Positions 1 to 5,842 of a stretch of 8,434 bases of DNA are shown piece after piece; position 1 is the stretch's first letter, and the number at the start of each line of letters is the position of its first letter. The translations under genes were made by a program, and so were the position numbers. This DNA comes from Bacteroidetes bacterium GWA2_31_9b (GTDB taxonomy: Bacteria > Bacteroidota > Bacteroidia > Bacteroidales > UBA12077). Under the pieces are notes generated by a model. The model ran no database searches, had not been told where the DNA came from, and saw only the letters and a program-made list of their open reading frames with translations. The stretch spans positions 20,330 through 28,763 of the forward strand of contig MENE01000183.1 in assembly GCA_001769005.1 (NCBI GenBank). Direction: 5' to 3'.

Positions 1-1
1 T

Positions 2-463
2 CAAATATGCATTTTACTAGGCTCAGTAAGTTTACGTTTTGGTTTTGCAATTGGCCTTTTTGCGGTATTTGGAATATTAAGATACAGAACCAACTCAATT
101 CCACCTCGTGAATTAACCTATTTATTTTTGGTTATTGGAATATCGGTTAAAAATGCTGTTGCTAATGTAAATATCAGTTTTGCAGAACTCATTGTAACAG
201 ATTTTCTAACTGTTCTGATTGCATATGCACTAGAGGTTTATTTTTCTATGATGAGGCTTCAACGTAAGAAAATAATTTATGATAGAGTTGATTTAATAAA
301 GCCCGAAAAATACAATGAATTATTAGCAGATCTTTCTACCAGATTCGGTTTAGAAGTAGTAAAAGCAGATATTGGTAATGTAGATCTAATAAGAGATAAA
401 GTTGAATTAATTATCTATTTCAAAAACGTGAAGGGAATAAGTTTTTTTGAATCAACCAACTAG
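2..463 (+). CDS. DUF4956 family membrane protein, 5' end outside window
   Basis: The reading frame is open from base 2 to the stop at 461-463, giving the last 153 residues of a protein that starts upstream. An apparent TTG start at 128 is internal, because conserved sequence continues before it. The visible part begins with a hydrophobic stretch, then a GFxIGLFAVFGILRYRT block, a short loop with IPPRELTYLF, and another membrane segment (VIGISVKNAV). This block is characteristic of DUF4956 as I know the family. One more hydrophobic segment (around TDFLTVLIAYALEVYF) is followed by a soluble C-terminal tail of about 70 residues rich in Lys, Asp and Glu. The molecular function is unknown. The family is often encoded beside VTC-type polyphosphate polymerases and CotH-like proteins, and a CotH-like gene follows here after 12 bases, so the two are probably co-transcribed. 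A VTC gene, if present, would lie upstream of the window. Confidence 0.85.
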   Translation, partial: QICILLGSVSLRFGFAIGLFAVFGILRYRTNSIPPRELTYLFLVIGISVKNAVANVNISFAELIVTDFLTVLIAYALEVYFSMMRLQRKKIIYDRVDLIKPEKYNELLADLSTRFGLEVVKADIGNVDLIRDKVELIIYFKNVKGISFFESTN

Positions 464-475
464 AATTTATTAGTA

Positions 476-1549
476 ATGTTTGATTTTAAATCTCATTTTA
501 AAAAATTTATCATTTTAGGATTTTATATTCTGATTTATAATTATTTGCTATTTGCTCAACCTGATGATTCTTTAAGCAAAGATGATACAATCCTTTTTCC
601 TTCTAATTTTTTTGATCAAAATACTCCAATAGAGTTTGAATTAGAATTCGACATTAAATCATTTACAAATAAACTTGATTCTTCAAAATATTTACCTGCT
701 ACTATTAAATATAATATAAATGACACTTCTGAAATTAGAAAGTCACTAAAAGTTAATTCAAGAGGGATATATAGAAAGAGATTTTGTAATTTCCCTCCCC
801 TTTTACTTAACTTTAAAAAATCAGAAATAATTGACGATCTTCCTTCAGATGTTAATAAGATTAAAGTAGTTACACATTGCATTCATTCTAAGGAATTTGA
901 AAATTATTTACTTAAAGAATATATAGCTTATAAGCTTTATAATATTATTACAGATTATAGTTTTAAAGTAAGGCTTGCAAAAATAAAATACATTGATACA
1001 GGTCGCGAAAATAAAGAGAATACAGAGTGGGCATTTCTAATCGAACCAGAAAATATGTTGGCAGAAAGGCTTAATGCTTATCCAATAAAAATGGATAGAA
1101 TGAGTCATAATTATACAGATACTTTGAATGCAACGATTATGGTTTTTTTCCAGTACATGATAGCCAATACCGATTTTTCGCTAACAGGCCGGCATAATTT
1201 AAAACTTATAAAACTAAAGGATTTTACAAAACCTGCAATAATTCCAATTCCATACGATTTTGATTTTTCTGGATTAGTTAATACTTATTATGCATTACCA
1301 ACTGAAGATCTTGGTATAAAAGCAGTAACTGAACGACATTACAGAGGAATTTGCAGAAGTGATGATGTTTATATTCAGGCTATTGAATTATTCACTGAAA
1401 AAAAGGCAGAGATATTTTCATTTATTATGTCGTGTGATTTTTTAGATAAAAAAACAAAAAAATATGTAATCAGTTTTATAGAAGAGTTTTATAACGAAAT
1501 TAGTAAACCTGATTTTATTGAAAAGAAAGTTAAATCTACCTGTTTTTAG
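476..1549 (+). CDS. CotH-like (putative secreted kinase-fold) protein
   Basis: The 357-residue protein has a basic start and a hydrophobic signal segment (about residues 9-27, ending LLFAQ), so it is probably exported. Motifs resembling the CotH family (PF08757) follow in order: an RGxYRKRFCNFPPLLLNF strand region (96-113), a KVVTHC segment (130-135), ENYLLKEYIAYKLYN (142-156), EWAFLIE (184-190), the core YMIANTDFSLTGRHNLKL (227-244), and PIPYDFDFSG (257-266). In CotH kinases of spore coats, an Asp in the first core motif and an Asp in the second bind metal and nucleotide. D233, N241, D261 and D263 are the likely equivalents here, by inference. CotH proteins have an atypical protein-kinase fold, and Bacillus CotH phosphorylates coat proteins; the substrate here is unknown. 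It starts 12 bases after the DUF4956 gene, suggesting an operon. Its 3' end faces the phosphatase gene with 11 bases between stop codons and no hairpin terminator. Confidence 0.75.
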   Translation: MFDFKSHFKKFIILGFYILIYNYLLFAQPDDSLSKDDTILFPSNFFDQNTPIEFELEFDIKSFTNKLDSSKYLPATIKYNINDTSEIRKSLKVNSRGIYRKRFCNFPPLLLNFKKSEIIDDLPSDVNKIKVVTHCIHSKEFENYLLKEYIAYKLYNIITDYSFKVRLAKIKYIDTGRENKENTEWAFLIEPENMLAERLNAYPIKMDRMSHNYTDTLNATIMVFFQYMIANTDFSLTGRHNLKLIKLKDFTKPAIIPIPYDFDFSGLVNTYYALPTEDLGIKAVTERHYRGICRSDDVYIQAIELFTEKKAEIFSFIMSCDFLDKKTKKYVISFIEEFYNEISKPDFIEKKVKSTCF

Positions 1550-1560
1550 TATCTAAAAAT

Positions 1561-2727
1561 TTATTCTTGAACAAACTCAATTCTGCCACCACTTGATGTT
1601 CCTCGGTAAAATATTCCTGAATTATAAATTAGTACTTCACCAAAATCCCCTTCTTTAATATTTGAATCGATTGCAATTATTTTTCCATTATCAATTGAAA
1701 TTATATTGGGGAATGTGGTATGTCCGACTACAATATGATTTACATTAAAATAATTTAGAATATTAACAAGTTGATTTTTTGTTACTTTCGATTCAAAAAA
1801 TCCTCTATACCAGATCGGACCATTTTCTTCCATTAGAAATGCTGATAATGAATCATTTAATATTACATCCCACGATTTTCCTGTAATATGATTTATAAAG
1901 AAATTATTTATTTCTTCGGATGTTAATCCTTTAGTAATAATTTCAGGCGATATACCAGCATGCACAAATAAAATATCATTAATAGTTACAAGAACAGGTT
2001 TTGTTCGAATCCATTTGCCTAAAAAAGTATTTTCAGCATATAATTGACTATAAACCATATTCATTTTATTAGCTGAAGAAGTATATTTTTCATTGATGTA
2101 TCGAAGGTCGTTATTTAAAATCATCAACTCATGATTTCCTAATATATAATGTAGCTTTCCTCCAGCTTCTTTTGCTTGATTTTCTAATTGATAAATAAGC
2201 CAAAGCAATTCTGTAACCTTTGGACCTCTGTCAAAAATATCACCAAGAATAACCAAATGACCATTACCAAAATTCCATTTTAAATTTGCATCTATAACTT
2301 TATTGTTACGAAGCAATTGAATAAAAAGCTCGTATTGGCCATGAACATCACTAATAGCTACAATATTTTCAACACCATTATATTTCTGATTGAAATTTAT
2401 ACTATCGGTTACAGGATTTTTAAGGTTTTTGGAATTTATCTCGATTCCAAATTTATTTTTAAATAATCGAATATTATCATCAGAAATAATTCTTGTAACC
2501 ACACGGTTTCTTTTAATCCATTTTACGATTATATTATTATTTTCATAAAAAATATATGGCCCGTCGGTAATGTTTTTATTTCTAAAAAAGGGTGGATTAT
2601 TTTGTTCTATTGAAACAGGTTCGTTTGGATTATGATCAATATCAACATAATTAAACGATAGAGAAATAATTAGTATAAATAACCCTATAATTCTATAGAT
2701 GATATATTTAATATTTGATCTATACAT
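1561..2727 (-). CDS. Membrane-anchored PPP-family metallophosphoesterase
   Basis: This 388-residue calcineurin-like phosphoesterase carries the full set of PPP signatures: SDVHG (126-130, D127 and H129), GDIFDRG (162-168, D163, D166, R167), GNHE (197-200), HAG (256-258) and GHT (335-337). These residues normally bind two metal ions and the phosphate. The spacing and the added GPIWYRG motif (303-309) recall bacterial PPP enzymes of the Shewanella-like phosphatase type, which dephosphorylate phosphoproteins, including on tyrosine. The substrate cannot be read from the sequence. A single hydrophobic segment at about residues 10-27 lacks a clear signal-peptidase site, so the enzyme is probably anchored with its catalytic domain outside the cytoplasm. 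Residues 45-120 form an extension before the catalytic core. The gene is convergent with the CotH-like gene and has its own likely promoter near 2832-2839. Start chosen: the ATG at 2725-2727, directly before the hydrophobic segment. Confidence 0.85.
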   Translation of the reverse strand: MYRSNIKYIIYRIIGLFILIISLSFNYVDIDHNPNEPVSIEQNNPPFFRNKNITDGPYIFYENNNIIVKWIKRNRVVTRIISDDNIRLFKNKFGIEINSKNLKNPVTDSINFNQKYNGVENIVAISDVHGQYELFIQLLRNNKVIDANLKWNFGNGHLVILGDIFDRGPKVTELLWLIYQLENQAKEAGGKLHYILGNHELMILNNDLRYINEKYTSSANKMNMVYSQLYAENTFLGKWIRTKPVLVTINDILFVHAGISPEIITKGLTSEEINNFFINHITGKSWDVILNDSLSAFLMEENGPIWYRGFFESKVTKNQLVNILNYFNVNHIVVGHTTFPNIISIDNGKIIAIDSNIKEGDFGEVLIYNSGIFYRGTSSGGRIEFVQE

Positions 2728-2831
2728 TGTTTTTAAAACTCATATTATTCTTAAACAATAAATTACTTTAATTCGTTCAATTTTAATAATATTAATGACT
2801 CTTTAAAAAATTAAAAAATCATTTAACACTA

Positions 2832-2859
2832 CAAATCTAATAAAGTATTTTTTTACCAA
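2832..2859 (-). promoter_or_regulatory. Possible Bacteroidota-type promoter for the phosphatase gene
   Basis: On the minus strand TAGATTTG (bases 2839 to 2832) is an exact match to the TAnnTTTG -7 element. A TTG on the minus strand at 2859-2857 could be the -33 element, but its spacer is 17 bases, shorter than the usual 19-20 or so. Transcription would start near 2827 and give an A+T-rich leader of about 100 bases. The upstream element would overlap the stop codon of the DUF1761 gene. Confidence 0.4.
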
Positions 2860-3263
2860 GCTCCAATTATCATACCCATTATTACCATAAGCACAACCTG
2901 ATACCCGGAATCTATTGCCCAAAGTTTAAATGATTTTCGCTGGAATAAAATATTTACTCCATACGATGTAATTATAAAAAATACTCCAACAAACAATCCC
3001 ATTTTCAATCCTTTTAACCATGTTGGATGAATGTAGATAAATTTGATTAAAAATGACAACCCAAAAGCCATAATTAACATTAATAAAAAGCTAGTGCCAA
3101 AAATAAGAACCATATTTGCATTTTTTATATCATCATCAGAAAGTCCTAAGGCTTTTTGCCAGCCTTTTCCAAACATTAGAGGACTGTACCAAACAGAACC
3201 TATAGCAAATGCTGAAAGTGCAGCTACTACCATTGCTAAATAATTAATTCCTAGTAATTCCAT
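2853..3263 (-). CDS. DUF1761 family small membrane protein
   Basis: The 136-residue protein has about four hydrophobic segments (roughly 6-26, 50-75, 84-107 and 115-135). After the first comes SVWYSPLMFGKGWQKALGL (23-41), followed by an acidic SDDD; this short motif is typical of DUF1761 as I know the family. The length is normal for the family, whose function is not established. The ATG at 3261-3263 leads straight into the first membrane segment. It lies 78 bases after the response regulator gene on the same strand, with no clear terminator or promoter between, so it may be read through from the two-component operon. An independent promoter cannot be excluded. Confidence 0.8.
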   Translation of the reverse strand: MELLGINYLAMVVAALSAFAIGSVWYSPLMFGKGWQKALGLSDDDIKNANMVLIFGTSFLLMLIMAFGLSFLIKFIYIHPTWLKGLKMGLFVGVFFIITSYGVNILFQRKSFKLWAIDSGYQVVLMVIMGMIIGAW

Positions 3264-3341
3264 ATCATTTAGTTTTTAGTTTATTTTATTTAAACCAATT
3301 TACATTCAAAATTGTTCAATTATTTATATAAACAGAGGATT

Positions 3342-4040
3342 TTATTCAGCAATGGTAAGAACAATTCCAACTGTAGGAATGGTTTCAATTTTAATACGCG
3401 GTTCAGCTTGTAAATAACGACGAAGTTTTGAAATAAATACATCGAGGCTACGACCAATAAAATAATCAGTTTCGCCCCATACATCTAACATAATATTTTC
3501 ACGTTTAACAATTGTATTTTTTGATTTTACTAAAATTGTCAATACTTTACTTTCTTTAGATGTTAATCGTTTTGATTCATTCTTAATTTTTAATTCCTGA
3601 TTCTGAACATCAAACTTAAATTCTCCTAATTCATAAATCTGTTTTTCTTCGTAAGGAATTTCTGTTCTATTTAAACGATTTAAAATGGAATAAATACGAA
3701 ATAATAATTCATCTTCGTCGAACGGTTTGGTTACATAATCATCAATTCCAATTCTAAACCCCCTCAATTTATCTTCTTTCATTGATCTTGCAGTTAGAAA
3801 AATAACCGGTATTTGTTTGTTCTTTTCTCTGATTTTTTCAGCAAGGGTAAACCCATCCATTTGAGGTAACATAACATCTAAAATGCAGAAATCAAAATCT
3901 AGTGAACTAAAACCATTAAATGCTGAAAGTCCATCGCGATATAACTTTACATCAAATCCACTTGATTCAAGAAATTCAAGCAATAAGAATCCAAGATTTG
4001 TATCATCCTCAACAAGTAAAATTTTTATTCTTTTATTCAT
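3342..4040 (-). CDS. OmpR-family response regulator (RprY-like)
   Basis: The 232-residue protein has a receiver domain (about 4-122) with acidic residues E11, D12 and D13, phosphoacceptor D55 in the CILDVMLP strand, T83 and K105 in the DYVTKPF motif. A winged-helix DNA-binding domain (about 136-231) follows, with recognition helix RSLDVFISKLRRYL (197-210). The receiver and the GDYVTKP-like region resemble Bacteroides RprY from memory; I leave the symbol empty because orthology needs a tree. The kinase gene ends two bases before this ATG, so the pair is co-transcribed and probably translationally coupled. Such regulators bind tandem direct repeats about 10-11 bases apart, and such repeats lie upstream of the kinase gene. 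Odd point: the C-terminal wing reads IPTVGIVLTIAE, where the family usually has a GxGY/F turn, so the aromatic residue is replaced by isoleucine. Confidence 0.93.
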   Translation of the reverse strand: MNKRIKILLVEDDTNLGFLLLEFLESSGFDVKLYRDGLSAFNGFSSLDFDFCILDVMLPQMDGFTLAEKIREKNKQIPVIFLTARSMKEDKLRGFRIGIDDYVTKPFDEDELLFRIYSILNRLNRTEIPYEEKQIYELGEFKFDVQNQELKIKNESKRLTSKESKVLTILVKSKNTIVKRENIMLDVWGETDYFIGRSLDVFISKLRRYLQAEPRIKIETIPTVGIVLTIAE

Positions 4041-4042
4041 AG

Positions 4043-5299
4043 TTATTTATCACATATTGGTATTTTTATACTAAACAAACTGCCTTTCCCTGATTTACTT
4101 TGAACTTCAATTTCACCATTCATCGATTCTATTATTGATTTCACAGTTGATAAACCTATACCAAATCCTTTTACATTATGTAAATCGCCTGTGGGAACAC
4201 GATAGTATTTTTCGAAAATCTGATTTTTATGCTCTGTTTTTATCCCAATTCCATTGTCTTCAATTTCTATTATAACATTCTCGGCTTTATTATATATTCT
4301 AATAGTTATTTCTGGTAATTTATCGCAGTATTTAATTGCATTATCAATTAAGTTCGAAATAACTATTTGAAATTGTTCCTTATCAGCATGAACAAAACAT
4401 TTATCTGTTAAATTTTCAAACTTTATAATCCCCTTAAGTTCTTGAATTTGTACATGATAAGAATCAGCAGTACATTTAATAAGATTACAAACATTTATGG
4501 TTTCACAAAAACCTGATTTACCATTTTCAATTCGGGCAATATCGAGCAATGCTTCAACTCTGTTTTGTAATTTTTTGTGTTCATTTTTAATGATATTCGA
4601 ATATTGACTTAATTTTTCATCTTGAGCAATATGTTCGTTTTTCAAAATCATACTATTTGCTAAGGCAATATTTGTAATTGGTGTTTTAAATTCGTGAGTT
4701 ATATTATTAATAAAATCTCGTGTTCCTTGATACAAAGCTTTCTCTCTTTTGTAATATTTTAAAATTACAATAAACGAAAGACTTATTAATACAATTAGAA
4801 GTATTGAACTTATAAATAAGGAACCAATTTGTGCAATAATAAATTCACTCTTTTTGGGGAACTTTATTTTAAGCTCTATCCCATTTTTCAGTAGTGTTTT
4901 ATCAAGATTATTGGAGAAATAAGTTTTTGGACAAACATTGTAATCCATATCTCTACGAGTATCAACAATATCAAATTCGTATTTTATATTAATTTTATAA
5001 TATTTGAGTGTACTTTTTATTATGGAATCGACTTTCTGCCATTCATTTTTATTGTACATTTTCTTATAACAAGAAAAGGAATTGCCTTTTCCAATACAAC
5101 TTACCACTTCTTTACAAATCGATTCATCATCAGCTATTTCTTCAACAATATGATTTAAAGCAAGAGTAGCACTTTGACTAAATTGTTTTTCCTGAATATC
5201 GGCTGCTTTGTAAATCCATGATACCTGAATAGCTAAAAGAGCTATAAGGCTTAAAAATGTTAATCCAATTAATATAATTTGTAATCTATTGTTTTTCAT
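4043..5299 (-). CDS. Sensor histidine kinase (RprX-like), partner of the downstream regulator
   Basis: This 418-residue inner-membrane sensor kinase has TM1 at about 7-29, an extracytoplasmic sensor region (30-155), TM2 at about 156-182, and a cytoplasmic kinase core. The phosphoaccepting H202 lies in NITHEFKTPI. The ATP-binding domain shows the N box (N316, N320 in NLIDNAIKY), the G1 box EDNGIGI (D348), an F-box-like FEKYYRV and the G2 box KGFGIGLS (377-384). No HAMP or PAS domain is apparent between TM2 and the H box. The sensor region has four cysteines (62, 68, 77, 123), which could form disulfides or bind metal. I chose the ATG at 5297-5299; a GTG directly before it (5300-5302) would add one residue. 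The preferred start is almost on top of the predicted transcription start. The gene is divergent from the small Cys/Lys-rich protein and shares the operator region with it. Confidence 0.93.
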   Translation of the reverse strand: MKNNRLQIILIGLTFLSLIALLAIQVSWIYKAADIQEKQFSQSATLALNHIVEEIADDESICKEVVSCIGKGNSFSCYKKMYNKNEWQKVDSIIKSTLKYYKINIKYEFDIVDTRRDMDYNVCPKTYFSNNLDKTLLKNGIELKIKFPKKSEFIIAQIGSLFISSILLIVLISLSFIVILKYYKREKALYQGTRDFINNITHEFKTPITNIALANSMILKNEHIAQDEKLSQYSNIIKNEHKKLQNRVEALLDIARIENGKSGFCETINVCNLIKCTADSYHVQIQELKGIIKFENLTDKCFVHADKEQFQIVISNLIDNAIKYCDKLPEITIRIYNKAENVIIEIEDNGIGIKTEHKNQIFEKYYRVPTGDLHNVKGFGIGLSTVKSIIESMNGEIEVQSKSGKGSLFSIKIPICDK

Positions 5300-5304
5300 C
5301 ACTA

Positions 5305-5312
5305 CAAATGTA
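5305..5312 (-). promoter_or_regulatory. -7 element of the kinase-regulator operon promoter
   Basis: On the minus strand TACATTTG (5312 to 5305) exactly fits the Bacteroidota -7 consensus TAnnTTTG. There is no TTG at the expected -33 distance, where the strand reads TTTTAATC. The promoter may therefore depend on an activator bound to the adjacent repeats beginning at 5340. The start point should fall near 5300, leaving a leader of zero to a few bases before the ATG at 5299. Confidence 0.55.
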
Positions 5313-5339
5313 ACCAGAAAAATTAAAGATGATTAAAAT

Positions 5340-5387
5340 TTAACATCGTCTTAACACGAATTAACATCAGAATAACTTGATGTTAAA
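5340..5387. promoter_or_regulatory. Phased TTAACA direct-repeat operator between divergent genes
   Basis: TTAACA occurs at 5340-5345, 5351-5356 and 5361-5366, followed by the near copy ATAACT at 5372-5377. The start-to-start distances are 11, 10 and 11 bases, one helical turn each. An inverted copy also closes the array: TTTAACATC (5339-5347) is mirrored by GATGTTAAA (5379-5387). Tandem repeats at helical spacing are the usual binding pattern of OmpR/PhoB-type regulators, and such a regulator is encoded next door. The array ends exactly at the -33 TTG of the plus-strand promoter and begins just behind the -33 region of the minus-strand promoter. It is therefore placed to act on both. The binding protein is inferred. 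Confidence 0.65.
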
Positions 5388-5406
5388 CTTTCTCTCATTA
5401 TATTTG
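5377..5406 (+). promoter_or_regulatory. Promoter of the small Cys/Lys-rich protein gene
   Basis: TTG at 5377-5379 (-33 element), a 19-base spacer, and TATATTTG at 5399-5406 (-7 element, matching TAnnTTTG) make a close to ideal Bacteroidota housekeeping promoter. Transcription should begin near 5411, giving an A-rich leader of about 34 bases to the ATG at 5445 with no Shine-Dalgarno sequence, as is usual in this phylum. The fourth repeat of the upstream array touches the -33 element. Confidence 0.7.
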
Positions 5407-5444
5407 TTTTGTAAATTAAATTAAAAACTAAAATAAATACAATC

Positions 5445-5681
5445 ATGAAAAAAATTTTTGCATTATTATCAGTAGTAGCATTTGTTACATTTATTTCTTT
5501 ATCAGTTGCAAACGCTCAGGAACCAGAGAAAAAATGTGATACAAAAGCAAAAACTGAAGGTTGCTGCTCAAAAGAGAAATCAAAAGATTGCTCAAAAGCT
5601 TGCGATAAAAAAGCTACAGATACTAAAGAAACTAAAGCTACTGAAGTAAAAAAAGAAGAAGTTAAAGAAGAAAAAAAATAA
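5445..5681 (+). CDS. Small secreted Cys/Lys-rich protein, unknown function
   Basis: I do not recognise a named family. The 78-residue product has a clear signal peptide: MKK, a hydrophobic core (5-20), and an ANA cleavage site (22-24), giving a mature chain of 54 residues starting QEPEKK. That chain holds five cysteines (31, 40, 41, 49, 53) inside the first half and 17 lysines plus 10 glutamates overall. The tail after residue 54 has no cysteine and is low-complexity Lys/Glu/Thr. The CC, C-x7-C and C-x3-C spacing could bind metal or form disulfides, but no known metal-binding motif is matched. It has a strong promoter, a phased operator and a strong terminator, so it is a compact single-gene unit, divergent from a sensor kinase with a Cys-containing sensor domain. 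This arrangement suggests it is a target, and possibly a feedback partner, of that system. Confidence 0.75.
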   Translation: MKKIFALLSVVAFVTFISLSVANAQEPEKKCDTKAKTEGCCSKEKSKDCSKACDKKATDTKETKATEVKKEEVKEEKK

Positions 5682-5700
5682 TATTTTTTGATTAAGGGAA

Positions 5701-5717
5701 ATCTAATATAATTAGAT
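5701..5717. repeat. Short perfect inverted repeat before the terminator
   Basis: ATCTAAT (5701-5707), a 3-base loop ATA, and ATTAGAT (5711-5717) form a perfect 7-base inverted repeat. It lies between the stop codon of the Cys/Lys-rich gene and its terminator. The stem is A+T-rich and weak. It could be a 3' RNA stem or a protein site, or chance in such A+T-rich DNA. Confidence 0.35.
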
Positions 5718-5719
5718 AT

Positions 5720-5754
5720 TAGCCGGTATGAAAAATACCGGCTATTTTTATTTT
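5720..5754 (+). terminator. Intrinsic terminator of the Cys/Lys-rich gene
   Basis: A perfect 10-base stem (TAGCCGGTAT at 5720-5729 and ATACCGGCTA at 5735-5744) encloses the loop GAAAA. It is followed by TTTTTATTTT (5745-5754). The G+C-rich stem core stands out in A+T-rich surroundings. It separates the small gene from the lipoprotein gene downstream. Confidence 0.92.
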
Positions 5755-5812
5755 CAATATCTCCTATAATTATAAAATACTGACCTAACTATTTTCTAAA
5801 ATCATTTTACAC

Positions 5813-5820
5813 TATATTTG
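5813..5820 (+). promoter_or_regulatory. -7 element before the lipoprotein gene
   Basis: TATATTTG fits TAnnTTTG and lies 22 bases before the ATG at 5843. No TTG is found at the usual -33 spacing, where the sequence is A+T-rich (CTATTTTC). The promoter may be weak or regulated. The leader would be short, about 18 bases. Confidence 0.5.
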
Positions 5821-5842
5821 AAATTATCTAAAATAAATTCGA

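Noticed and set aside
128..130. TTG as start of a 111-residue gene
   Set aside because: The frame stays open to the window edge and the upstream residues include the conserved DUF4956 block, so the codon is internal.
616..882. 88-codon open frame on the minus strand inside the CotH-like gene
   Set aside because: It lies wholly within a gene with conserved motifs on the other strand and shows no recognisable domain or promoter; it is a shadow frame.
2823..2828. Single TTAACA near the phosphatase promoter
   Set aside because: One isolated copy without helically spaced neighbours is expected by chance in such A+T-rich sequence.
3043..3243. 66-codon plus-strand frame antisense to the DUF1761 gene
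   Set aside because: It mirrors codons of a recognised membrane protein gene and has no independent support.
3295..3302. Minus-strand TAAATTGG as a -7 box for the DUF1761 gene
   Set aside because: It misses the TAnnTTTG consensus by one base and has no TTG at a suitable distance; not strong enough to list.
3310..3321. AATTGTTCAATT inverted repeat after the response regulator gene
   Set aside because: Five-base A+T-rich arms with no T-run; too weak to call a terminator.
3883..4074. 63-codon plus-strand frame across the kinase/regulator junction
   Set aside because: It is antisense to the conserved receiver domain and ends in a low-complexity hydrophobic tail that reflects the opposite strand.
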